A DNA stretch of 64,000 nt from DATAEK01 sp036258055 (GTDB lineage Bacteria; Acidobacteriota; Vicinamibacteria; Vicinamibacterales; 2-12-FULL-66-21). The translations under genes and the position numbers were made by a program. Positions 40,868-48,648 of this stretch are shown piece by piece. The stretch spans positions 1 through 64,000 of the forward strand of contig DATAEK010000118.1 in NCBI GenBank assembly GCA_036258055.1, written 5' to 3'. Each line of letters opens with the position of its first letter. Position 1 is the stretch's first letter. The notes under the pieces were generated by a model, which ran no database searches, was not told the DNA's origin, and saw only the letters and a program-made list of their open reading frames with translations.

Positions 40868-41228
40868 AGTCCGGCTCCGAAGAATTCAACCCCCCAACTT
40901 CTTCGTAGTCTCCCCGTCAAGCCGTGGAGCAGATACAGCACCGGAAAGCGCCGCAGCCCATTGGCATAGTGCTCCGGCAACAGGACGCGATAGGCCATGG
41001 TCCTACCAATCGCGGCGCTGTCGAAGCCTCGTCGCGGAGCCTGACCGCCGGCGTGACAATCTGCGCAGGCGCGGGTGGCTTCGTGCCTCGTTGTGCACCC
41101 AGCGCCGGCGGCAGCGCCGGTCGCGGCGCTGTGCGGTGAACGCGCACATCGCCCGATGCCGCGTAGGCTTCCACGCCAAGAATCGCGGCAGCGACGGTCA
41201 CTGTCACGGCCGGAAGGAGCTGGCGCAT
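40858..41228 (-). pseudogene. Truncated, frameshifted esterase pseudogene
   Basis: ATG 41228 starts a signal peptide (LLPAVTVTVAAAILGVEAYA) and continues in one frame to VTPAVRLRDEASTAPR. Near 41025-41045 the meaningful sequence switches frame to RRGFDSAAIGRTMAYRVLLP, then FPVLYLLHGLTGR: the N-terminal half of the esterase-D/S-formylglutathione-hydrolase-like alpha/beta hydrolases. The remaining ~180 residues with the nucleophile Ser are missing; the frame ends at 40858 inside the permease gene's last codons. So one frameshift and one large 3' deletion. Confidence 0.82.
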
Positions 41229-41247
41229 GGGGTAGGATTATAAAGAT

Positions 41248-44076
41248 ATGACAGGGTGGCAGGACTTCACTGGGCTCAACCGCGGCTACGTACTCGAGCT
41301 GTACGAGAAGTACCGTCACGATCCCTCGTCGGTCGATCCCGATACGCGTGCACTGTTCGAGACGTGGACGCCGCCGGCGGACGCGGATCGGGCTGTAACA
41401 GACGGGTTGCCGCTCCAGAAAATCGTCGGCGCGGTCAATCTGGCGGAGTCGATCCGGAGGTACGGGCACCTCGCCGCGCAGCTCGATCCCCTCAACAGCC
41501 GGCCGCCCCTCGGTGATCCCTCGCTGCTCGCACAGACCCATGGGGTCACGGACGAGGATCTGCGCGCGCTTCCGGGCGCGCTGGTCGCCGGCGCCTTGTC
41601 TGACCCCGTGCCAACCGCGCTCGACGCAATCGAGGCGCTGCGCCGCATTTATTGCTCGAAGACCGGCTACGACTACTCGCACGTGTTCGTGCCCGACGAG
41701 CGCGATTGGCTGCGGCAGGCCGCCGAAGTTGGCCGGTTCCGCGCGCCGGCCGATCCGATCGATCCCGTCGCCATCCTCGATCGCGTGTCACAGATCGAAG
41801 CGTTCGAGCGGTTTCTCCACCGCACGTTCCCGGGCAAGACACGATTCTCGATCGAAGGCCTGGACATGATGGTGCCGGTGCTCGACGAAGTGATCGCCGA
41901 GGCGGCCGAGGCCGGCACCAGGCAGATCATGATCGGCATGGCCCACCGTGGACGGCTGAACGTGATGGCGCACGTGCTCAACAAGCCGTACGCGCAGATC
42001 CTCGCCGAGTTCAAGGATCCGGTTTCGTCCCGCATCTTCCGCGAGGACATGGCCTGGACCGGTGACGTCAAGTATCACGCGGGCGCGCATCGAGCGATCA
42101 AAGGTGGCGCGACCATGGACCTGGTCGTGTCGATGCCGCCGAATCCGAGCCACCTCGAGGCGATCGATCCGATCGTCGAGGGCATGGCGCGCGCCGCGGG
42201 AACAATCGTCGATGCCCCCGGCGCACCGAAGTTCGATCCTGGGCGCAGCCTTCCGATCCTCATCCACGGCGACGCGGCGTTCCCCGGGCAGGGCGTCGTC
42301 GCCGAAACGCTGAATCTGGGCAGGCTGCCTGGTTACCGCACGGGCGGCACAATCCACATCATCGCCAACAATCAGCTGGGATTCACAACCGGACCCGAGG
42401 ACTCGTACAGCACGTCGTATGCGAGCGGGCTCGCCCGCGGCTTCAAGATCCCGATTGTGCATGTGAATGCGGACGATCCCGAGGCCTGCGTGGAAGCCGC
42501 GCGGCTGGCGTTCGCCTACCGGGCGCGGTTCAAGCGGGACTTCCTGATTGACCTCATCGGTTACCGGCGTTTCGGTCATAACGAAGGGGACGAGCCGGCG
42601 TTCACGCAGCCATTGATGTATCAGCGGATCGCCGAGCATCCGACGGTCCGGGAGATCTGGGCGCGCACGTTGATCGAGCGCGGCGTCATCCCTGCGGAGA
42701 AGGCGGAGACGATTTGGCGCACCCGCGTCGAGGAGATGCAGGCGGCGCTCGACGCGCTTCGACCTGAACAGGACCTGGTCGAGCCCGAGCCAGAACCCGC
42801 GCCTCCCGGCGCGGCGGGCAGGGCGCGGACCGCTGTGCCGCTCGAGACCCTGCGCGAACTGAACACGGCGCTCCTGTCGATGCCGTCCGACTTCACGATG
42901 CACCGCAAGCTCGAGCGCGCGCGCGACAAGCGCGCCCTCGTGCTCGATGCGCCCGACGAGCGAACGATCGACTGGGCCACGGCCGAGGAGCTGGCGCTCG
43001 CGTCGATTCTCGCCGACGGGGTCAGCATCCGACTGACCGGCGAGGACGTCGAGCGCGGCACCTTCAGTCATCGCCACGCCGTGTTTCACGATGCGGCCAC
43101 GGGCAAAGTCCACGTGCCGTTGCAGACGATGCCCCAGGCGCGCGCGGCCTTCGAAATCCACAACAGCCCGCTGACCGAAAACGCCGTCGTCGGCTTCGAG
43201 TACGGGTACAACATCCAGGAACGATCCCGGCTGGTGATCTGGGAAGCGCAGTACGGCGACTTCATCAACGGCGCCCAGGTCATGATCGACGAGTTCATCG
43301 TGTCGGCGCGTGGCAAGTGGGGGCTTCGGCCGTCACTCGTGCTACTGCTGCCCCACGCGCATGAGGGGCAGGGCCCGGATCACGCAAGCGCGAGACCCGA
43401 GCGCTTCCTGCAGCTCGCGGCTGACATCAACATCCGTGTCGCGAACTGCACGACGGCGGCTCAGTGTTTCCATCTGCTGCGGCGGCAGGCCGCGCTGCTC
43501 ATCATCGATCCGCTCCCGCTCGTGGTGTTGACGCCCAAGAGCCTGCTGCGCCACCCGGCAGTGGCGTCGACCCCCCGCGAGCTGGCTGAGGGCCATTTCA
43601 AGCTCGTGATTCCAGACGAAGAGGCCGAGGGGCGTGCGGGGGAGGTCCGCCGGGTGATCTTCTGCAGCGGCAAAGTCTATGTCGACCTCATGGCTGCGGA
43701 GCATCGCTCCAAACGGCCGGACGTCGCGATCTGTCGCGTCGAGCTCCTCTACCCGCCGCCGATGCGCGATCTCCGCGCCACGGTCGGGCGCTACCCGCAC
43801 CTCGAGGAAATCGTCTGGGTGCAGGAAGAGCCAGAGAACATGGGTGCGTGGGACTACATCCGTCCTCATCTGCAGGAGATTGCGGACGGACGGCCCGTGC
43901 GGCGTGTTGCGCGGCCGCGCAGCGCAAGCCCCGCGGAAGGATCCGCGGCGCGTCATGCTCACAACCAGCAGGTGCTCGTCGATCAGGCCTACGGCGCTCG
44001 TCCGGCCGTGAAGTCCAATCTTCCGGCCGCCAGAACGACCGAGCAGGACACGCGGCTGACCGGGGTCAACGAGTAA
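41248..44076 (+). CDS. sucA: 2-oxoglutarate dehydrogenase E1 component
   Basis: 942 residues. Thiamine-diphosphate-dependent decarboxylase of the TCA cycle. The N-terminal FTGLNRGYVLELYEKYRHDP is the E1o E2-binding segment; GMAHRGRLNVMAHVLNKPYA, SHLEAIDPIVEGMARA, HGDAAFPGQGVVAETLNL and RRFGHNEGDEPAFTQPLMY are diagnostic, as are SHRHAVFHDAA and EGQGPDHASARPERFLQL in the pyrimidine half. Length fits E1o (about 900-1000). A TAGGAT box lies 9 nt before the start. sucB follows after 79 nt; no lpd gene is in the window. Confidence 0.97.
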   Translation: MTGWQDFTGLNRGYVLELYEKYRHDPSSVDPDTRALFETWTPPADADRAVTDGLPLQKIVGAVNLAESIRRYGHLAAQLDPLNSRPPLGDPSLLAQTHGVTDEDLRALPGALVAGALSDPVPTALDAIEALRRIYCSKTGYDYSHVFVPDERDWLRQAAEVGRFRAPADPIDPVAILDRVSQIEAFERFLHRTFPGKTRFSIEGLDMMVPVLDEVIAEAAEAGTRQIMIGMAHRGRLNVMAHVLNKPYAQILAEFKDPVSSRIFREDMAWTGDVKYHAGAHRAIKGGATMDLVVSMPPNPSHLEAIDPIVEGMARAAGTIVDAPGAPKFDPGRSLPILIHGDAAFPGQGVVAETLNLGRLPGYRTGGTIHIIANNQLGFTTGPEDSYSTSYASGLARGFKIPIVHVNADDPEACVEAARLAFAYRARFKRDFLIDLIGYRRFGHNEGDEPAFTQPLMYQRIAEHPTVREIWARTLIERGVIPAEKAETIWRTRVEEMQAALDALRPEQDLVEPEPEPAPPGAAGRARTAVPLETLRELNTALLSMPSDFTMHRKLERARDKRALVLDAPDERTIDWATAEELALASILADGVSIRLTGEDVERGTFSHRHAVFHDAATGKVHVPLQTMPQARAAFEIHNSPLTENAVVGFEYGYNIQERSRLVIWEAQYGDFINGAQVMIDEFIVSARGKWGLRPSLVLLLPHAHEGQGPDHASARPERFLQLAADINIRVANCTTAAQCFHLLRRQAALLIIDPLPLVVLTPKSLLRHPAVASTPRELAEGHFKLVIPDEEAEGRAGEVRRVIFCSGKVYVDLMAAEHRSKRPDVAICRVELLYPPPMRDLRATVGRYPHLEEIVWVQEEPENMGAWDYIRPHLQEIADGRPVRRVARPRSASPAEGSAARHAHNQQVLVDQAYGARPAVKSNLPAARTTEQDTRLTGVNE

Positions 44077-44155
44077 TCCTTCGGAATGGCAATGGTAAAG
44101 GGCAAATGGTCCATGGCGTAGGCCAGGTTCCTTCAGAGTCCGTGACGAGGATTTG

Positions 44156-45436
44156 ATGCCAGCGAACATCGTTGTGCCCGAAGTGGGTGAGTCCATCGTC
44201 GACGCGCGCGTCGCGAAGTGGTTGCGCAAGGAGGGAGACGTCGTGTCGGCGGGCGATCCACTCGTCGAGCTCGAGACCGACAAGATCGATCTCGAGGTCG
44301 GCGCGCCGCAGGCAGGCGTGCTGAGCCGCATCGCGCGCGGCGATGGTGAGGACGTCAAGGTTGGCGAGGTCCTCGGCGTGATCGATGAATCCGCCAGCGC
44401 CGCCGCAACGGCGCAGCCCGCCGCAAAAGCTGCTCCCGCGCCGGCCGCCCCTTTGGCGCCCCCGACCAAGCCGGCGATGGCGTCCGCGCCGCAGCCCGCC
44501 GCCGCGAAGGCCACTCGTGCGACGCCGACCGCACGCAAGGCCGCCGAGGAACACGAAGTCGACCTGTCGCGGGTGCAGGGCAGCGGGGATGCGGGACGCG
44601 TGATGCGCCGCGATGTCGAACAGGCCGCGGCGTCAGTCACCGGCGACGGCAAGTCCGCTCCCGCGCCGGCCGGGCCCGAGGCGGCTCGCGCCAAGGCCGC
44701 GCCCCCGGTCGCCGAGCCGCCGCGGACGCCCGCGGGCGATCGCGTCGAGGAACGGGTGCGGATGTCCAAGCGCCGCGCGACGATCGCCAGACGGCTCGTC
44801 GAGGCACAAAGCACCGCGGCACTGCTCAGCACCTTCAACGAAGTGGACATGAGCGCGGTCATGGCGCTCCGCGAGCGCCACAAGCAGGCGTTCAAGGAGC
44901 GTCACGGTGTCGGCCTCGGGATCGCGTCGTTCTTCGTCAAGGCTTCGATCGGCGCCCTTCGTGCGTATCCGCGTCTCAATGCGGAAATCCAGGGCGACGA
45001 GATGGTCCTCAAGCACTACTACGACATCGGCGTGGCGGTCGGTGCGGCCGAAGGGCTCGTCGTCCCGGTCATCCGCGATGCCGAACGCCTCGGCTTCGCC
45101 GAGATCGAAAAGCAGATCCGCGACTTCGCGAAACGTGCCGACGATGGGACGCTGTCGCTGGCGGACTTGAAGGGCGGGACGTTCACGATCACCAACGGTG
45201 GCGTGTTCGGGTCGCTTCTGAGCACACCGATCATCAATCCACCGCAGGTCGGCATCCTCGGGCTCCACAAGATTCAGGATCGACCAGTCGCCGTCAACGG
45301 CCAGGTCACCGTGCGGCCGATGATGTACATCGCCCTCACCTACGACCACCGCATCGTCGACGGTTCGGAAGCGGTGCGATTCCTCGTCCGCGTGAAGGAA
45401 CTGGTGGAGGATCCGGGAGCGCTGCTGCTGGATTGA
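44156..45436 (+). CDS. sucB: 2-oxoglutarate dehydrogenase E2 (dihydrolipoamide succinyltransferase)
   Basis: 426 residues from ATG 44156. Lipoyl domain at the N-terminus with the lipoylated Lys43 in LELETDKIDLEV, an Ala/Pro-rich swinging linker (about 82-125), a peripheral-subunit-binding domain (EVDLSRVQGSGDAGRVMRRD), a second Ala/Pro linker and the catalytic domain ending in YDHRIVDG with the active-site His. It transfers succinyl groups to CoA. Downstream of sucA. The 44077-44155 gap holds a short AATGGCAATGGTAAAGGGCA word-like stretch. Confidence 0.96.
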   Translation: MPANIVVPEVGESIVDARVAKWLRKEGDVVSAGDPLVELETDKIDLEVGAPQAGVLSRIARGDGEDVKVGEVLGVIDESASAAATAQPAAKAAPAPAAPLAPPTKPAMASAPQPAAAKATRATPTARKAAEEHEVDLSRVQGSGDAGRVMRRDVEQAAASVTGDGKSAPAPAGPEAARAKAAPPVAEPPRTPAGDRVEERVRMSKRRATIARRLVEAQSTAALLSTFNEVDMSAVMALRERHKQAFKERHGVGLGIASFFVKASIGALRAYPRLNAEIQGDEMVLKHYYDIGVAVGAAEGLVVPVIRDAERLGFAEIEKQIRDFAKRADDGTLSLADLKGGTFTITNGGVFGSLLSTPIINPPQVGILGLHKIQDRPVAVNGQVTVRPMMYIALTYDHRIVDGSEAVRFLVRVKELVEDPGALLLD

Positions 45437-45452
45437 AGCCGGACCACTATCT

Positions 45453-45935
45453 ATGTCCGAAATCGATCGCATCCTCGACGAGCTCGAACGCGATCACACC
45501 GGGGACACCTGGCATGGATCGCCCGTGACCCGCGTCCTTCGCGGCGTCACTGCCGCTCAGGCCTCTGCCAGGCCGATTCCACACGGGCACACGATCTGGG
45601 AGCTCGTGCTGCACATGACGGCGTGGAAGAACGAAGTGCGTCGGCGGATTGGCGGTGCGCCCGCAGGTGAGCCCAAGGAAGGTGATTGGCCCACCGTTGG
45701 CGAGCCCACGGACGCGCGTTGGACGGACGCGCTCGCGGCACTCGATCGGGCGCACGCGGCGCTGGCCGCGGCTGTGCGCACACTGCCGGAAGCAAAGATC
45801 TTCGAGCCGACCAACGATCCCCGCGTCCGGGAAACGGGCGCGGGCGTCTCCCATTACACGCTGCTCCACGGCATCGTGCAGCACGACGCCTACCACTCGG
45901 GTCAGATGGCGATACTGAAGAAGGCGTTGGAGTAG
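45453..45935 (+). CDS. DinB/YfiT-fold protein
   Basis: 160 residues. Four-helix bundle with the three His of the family metal site in HGHTIWELVLHMTAWKNEV (about 44-62) and HGIVQHDAYHSGQMAILKKA (about 139-158). Resembles the DinB_2 group that includes YfiT-type metal hydrolases and thiol transferases. It follows sucB after 16 nt and may be read through with it; convergent with the TlpA-like gene. Function unknown. Confidence 0.88.
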   Translation: MSEIDRILDELERDHTGDTWHGSPVTRVLRGVTAAQASARPIPHGHTIWELVLHMTAWKNEVRRRIGGAPAGEPKEGDWPTVGEPTDARWTDALAALDRAHAALAAAVRTLPEAKIFEPTNDPRVRETGAGVSHYTLLHGIVQHDAYHSGQMAILKKALE

Positions 45936-45938
45936 TCG

Positions 45939-47198
45939 TTAACGAAGCAGCGTCTCGATGAACGACGCCAGCCTCTCCTCGTTGGCGTCGTCGTAGCCGA
46001 TCATGATCAGGCGGAGCGTGCCCTCGCGGTCGATGACGTTGATCTGCGGGATGCCGCTCACCGCGTAGGCGAGGGTGTTCGGGTCCGGGGTGTAGACCGG
46101 ACGCCCGTCGACCGTGGATTCGCCGTTCCTGCCGATGGCGACGGGAACGTCGAGGCCGAGCCCGGCGAAATACGTGCGATCGCGCGCGACTTCCTCGGCC
46201 GCCGGGAGGTTGCGTTCGCCTTCGAAGTACCCATACAGCTCGGTCGCGAACACGACCCGGAACGGGCGGTTGGCGAAACGCTGTCGCAGGCGCTGGATGC
46301 CCGCGTAGCTTTCGCGGCACGGTCCGCACCAGTGCGCCGTGAACTGCAGCAGCGTCACTGAGCCTTTCATCTCGAGCGCGGTCGTTCCCGGTGGCGTGTT
46401 CAGCCAGACCGGCGCGGAGATCGCCGCAGCGGGCTTGCCAACCAGCAGGTAGCGCTCGAGGCTTTGGGCGACGCGCCTCTCAGCGCCCGGCACGTCGCTC
46501 AGTTCCCTCGGTGCGCGCTGCAGCAGCTCCACGGCGCGTTGGTGCTCACCCTGGCCGGCGAGCACCTCGGCGAGGTTCTCGTAGGCGCCCAGAATCTGAA
46601 AGCCGAAGCGCCTGCGCCGATCGGCGTTCAGCTTTGGAGCGATGTCGATGAGCCAGGTCGAGTGGCGGATGATCCCTGCGTCGATGTCGTCGCCGCGATA
46701 GTAGCCATTGAGCGCGAGGTGCGCGGCGAGCTGTTGATCGAGCGCAGCCTCAGGAAGGGAGTCGAGCCGAGTCATGTAGGCTTCGGCTTTTGCGTTGCGC
46801 TCCGGCGATTTCGGCTGACGCAGCAGGTTCCGAATGCCGGTCCCGAGAAGCGCGGCCTGGCTCTCCGTATCGAGCAACCCAGGCTGCATTCCACGAGCGA
46901 TCGCGCGCTCCGCGAGGTCCGGTTGCATGGCCTCCGCGTACAAGTCAGCCAGCCCGGCGAGATCCTGCGGCGCGGTTTTGTCGAGGTCGAACGCCGCCGC
47001 GCATTTTCTGACCGATGCGATCCGGTCGGCCTCGATCTGACGGAGGATCGCGGCCGTCATCGGCTGCGTCTGACGCTGTCGGGCCACCGCCTCAGCTCGG
47101 GCCGACTGGACGCACGATTGCGGCGTCACGGTTTGCGGTTCCGGCGAAGCGAGGCTCATCGCCGCCACAACCGTCGCGACGAGACCCGCGGGTCTCAT
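45939..47198 (-). CDS. TlpA/ResA-like thioredoxin-domain protein
   Basis: 419 residues from ATG 47198, one-base overlap (TGATG) with the DsbD-N-like gene. A signal peptide (LVATVVAAMSLASP), a long helical region of about 220 residues with TPR-like character, then a thioredoxin fold with the active site TAHWCGPCRES and the cis-Pro region SGIPQINVID. Probably a periplasmic reductant. The helical N-terminal half could bind client proteins. Last gene of the DUF4159/DsbD-N/TlpA unit. Confidence 0.9.
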   Translation of the reverse strand: MRPAGLVATVVAAMSLASPEPQTVTPQSCVQSARAEAVARQRQTQPMTAAILRQIEADRIASVRKCAAAFDLDKTAPQDLAGLADLYAEAMQPDLAERAIARGMQPGLLDTESQAALLGTGIRNLLRQPKSPERNAKAEAYMTRLDSLPEAALDQQLAAHLALNGYYRGDDIDAGIIRHSTWLIDIAPKLNADRRRRFGFQILGAYENLAEVLAGQGEHQRAVELLQRAPRELSDVPGAERRVAQSLERYLLVGKPAAAISAPVWLNTPPGTTALEMKGSVTLLQFTAHWCGPCRESYAGIQRLRQRFANRPFRVVFATELYGYFEGERNLPAAEEVARDRTYFAGLGLDVPVAIGRNGESTVDGRPVYTPDPNTLAYAVSGIPQINVIDREGTLRLIMIGYDDANEERLASFIETLLR

Positions 47199-47719
47199 CA
47201 ACGGTCCGTGCTCCCGCCAGCCACGTCCGCGATGGTGAGGTCCACGGTTACGGTTTCGGTGTAGGGCCTCAGGCAAAGCCGTTCGGTGCAGGCCTGGAAC
47301 ACGATGTCCAGGGACGCGCGCCGCGAGCCGGCCTCTGCTGACGCGGCGATACGCACCGGCACGGTAATCGTCGTTCGCTCGTCGTAGTAGGGCGTGTCCA
47401 GCTTGAAGTTGGGGTCGTGCTGGACCTTCGGCGGAGGCGCATCGATCTTTGCGGTGACGATAGCGATCGGCGCGTCCTTGCCCGCGTTGACCTCGAGCGA
47501 TCGGGGGCCGCCGGGAGGCTGCTTGAATGCGTAGAGGTGCCAGCCCGGCTCGATGTCAACCGTGAGACGAATCATTGCGCTGCTGCCGCGCTTCACGGGG
47601 ACATCCGGCCCAGCCGCGCTCCACCGGATCACGTCGGTCGGGCGCTGCGCCGCCGCCGCTGCGCACCAGGCGACGGTCATCACTGAGAGGGCAAGCACAC
47701 GCGATGCTCGAGTAGTCAC
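47198..47719 (-). CDS. Secreted DsbD N-terminal-domain-like protein
   Basis: 173 residues from GTG 47719. Signal peptide (VLALSVMTVAWCAAAAA) then an immunoglobulin-like domain resembling the periplasmic alpha domain of DsbD: EPGWHLYAFKQPPGG and FQACTERLCLRPYTETV, with two Cys six residues apart in the place of the DsbD redox pair. It lacks the DsbD membrane and gamma domains, so it may shuttle electrons to or from the TlpA-like protein next to it. The coupling is inference. Confidence 0.82.
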   Translation of the reverse strand: MTTRASRVLALSVMTVAWCAAAAAQRPTDVIRWSAAGPDVPVKRGSSAMIRLTVDIEPGWHLYAFKQPPGGPRSLEVNAGKDAPIAIVTAKIDAPPPKVQHDPNFKLDTPYYDERTTITVPVRIAASAEAGSRRASLDIVFQACTERLCLRPYTETVTVDLTIADVAGGSTDR

Positions 47720-47723
47720 GTCG

Positions 47724-48554
47724 TCAGTGCGTCATCGAGTAGAGCAGCACGTTGATGCCGAAGGCGTAGCCGTCCACGGAGAACTGATAGAAGTAGCGCG
47801 GGTCGTCCCCCTCGCGTTCGAAGGCGTCGCCGAAGTCGGTGTTGTGCGTCATGAGCACCATCAGCCGTCCGTGCGAATCGGAGATGCCGCGCGCGTGCGG
47901 TTCGGCGCTGTCTGCCCCACGCTCGGATGTACCGCCGCCGGTGCCGGCCCAGTAGTTGATCGACGGGACCTGGACCACGCGCGGCACCTGGAACTGCATG
48001 CGGAAGATCGGATGGTCCAGCGGCAGGTCCACGATTGGGTATTCGTGCGGCGGAAGGACCTTGTCGATCTCGTTGACCCAATGCTCCCAGGCGTAGCTGC
48101 CCCAGAAGTCGTCGGCCCAGAGGAAGCCGCCCTTGAGAAGATACTCACGCAGTTTCGCCGCTTCTTCATCGCCGATGTAGGCGCCGCCGGGCTCGGTCAT
48201 CATGATGAACGGGCACTGGAACATCTCGGGATCGGTCATGTTCAACACGAGATGATTCGGTTCGCCTGTTTTCTCGACGCTGATGTGCGTCTTGGTCAGT
48301 TCGGACAGCCGGATCGAGAGGTTGACGTCCGCGCGCGGATAGTCGACCGCCCAGCCATTGCCGTCCGCGTCGGGCGCGTTCGGAAACATGATCCGGCAGA
48401 AATTGAAGGAACCGTCGAAGCTGTCCGGCGTTGGCGTGCGCAACCCCCCGAAATAGCGGCCACCCCGCCTGTACTGCGCGCTTGCGACTGCGGCGCACGA
48501 GGCAATGAGCACGGCGGTCGCGAGGAGCCGGCGCGTGCGCGGAGAAACGCTCAC
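47724..48554 (-). CDS. Secreted DUF4159-domain protein
   Basis: 276 residues from GTG 48554, chosen because TAGAAT ends exactly 6 nt before it (a TTG codon immediately upstream is the alternative). Signal peptide (LLATAVLIASCAAVASA), then DUF4159 (FNFCRIMFPNAPDADGNGWA, LREYLLKGGFLWADDFWGSY, HEYPIVDLPLDHPIFRM), which has a glutamine-amidotransferase-like fold without known activity. Four bases separate its stop from the next gene. Opens the redox unit and is divergent from the topoisomerase B gene. Confidence 0.88.
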   Translation of the reverse strand: MSVSPRTRRLLATAVLIASCAAVASAQYRRGGRYFGGLRTPTPDSFDGSFNFCRIMFPNAPDADGNGWAVDYPRADVNLSIRLSELTKTHISVEKTGEPNHLVLNMTDPEMFQCPFIMMTEPGGAYIGDEEAAKLREYLLKGGFLWADDFWGSYAWEHWVNEIDKVLPPHEYPIVDLPLDHPIFRMQFQVPRVVQVPSINYWAGTGGGTSERGADSAEPHARGISDSHGRLMVLMTHNTDFGDAFEREGDDPRYFYQFSVDGYAFGINVLLYSMTH

Positions 48555-48560
48555 CAACGT

Positions 48561-48566
48561 ATTCTA
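48561..48566 (-). promoter_or_regulatory. -10-like box for leaderless DUF4159 operon
   Basis: TAGAAT on the minus strand, 6 nt before GTG 48554; no Shine-Dalgarno. Confidence 0.55.
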
Positions 48567-48648
48567 CGTCCGCGCCCGAACGCGGGCTGAAAGGGGTTTC
48601 GCCCATTGATCGCGTGCTAAGATCCTGCTCATCCATCGTCAGAACTGA

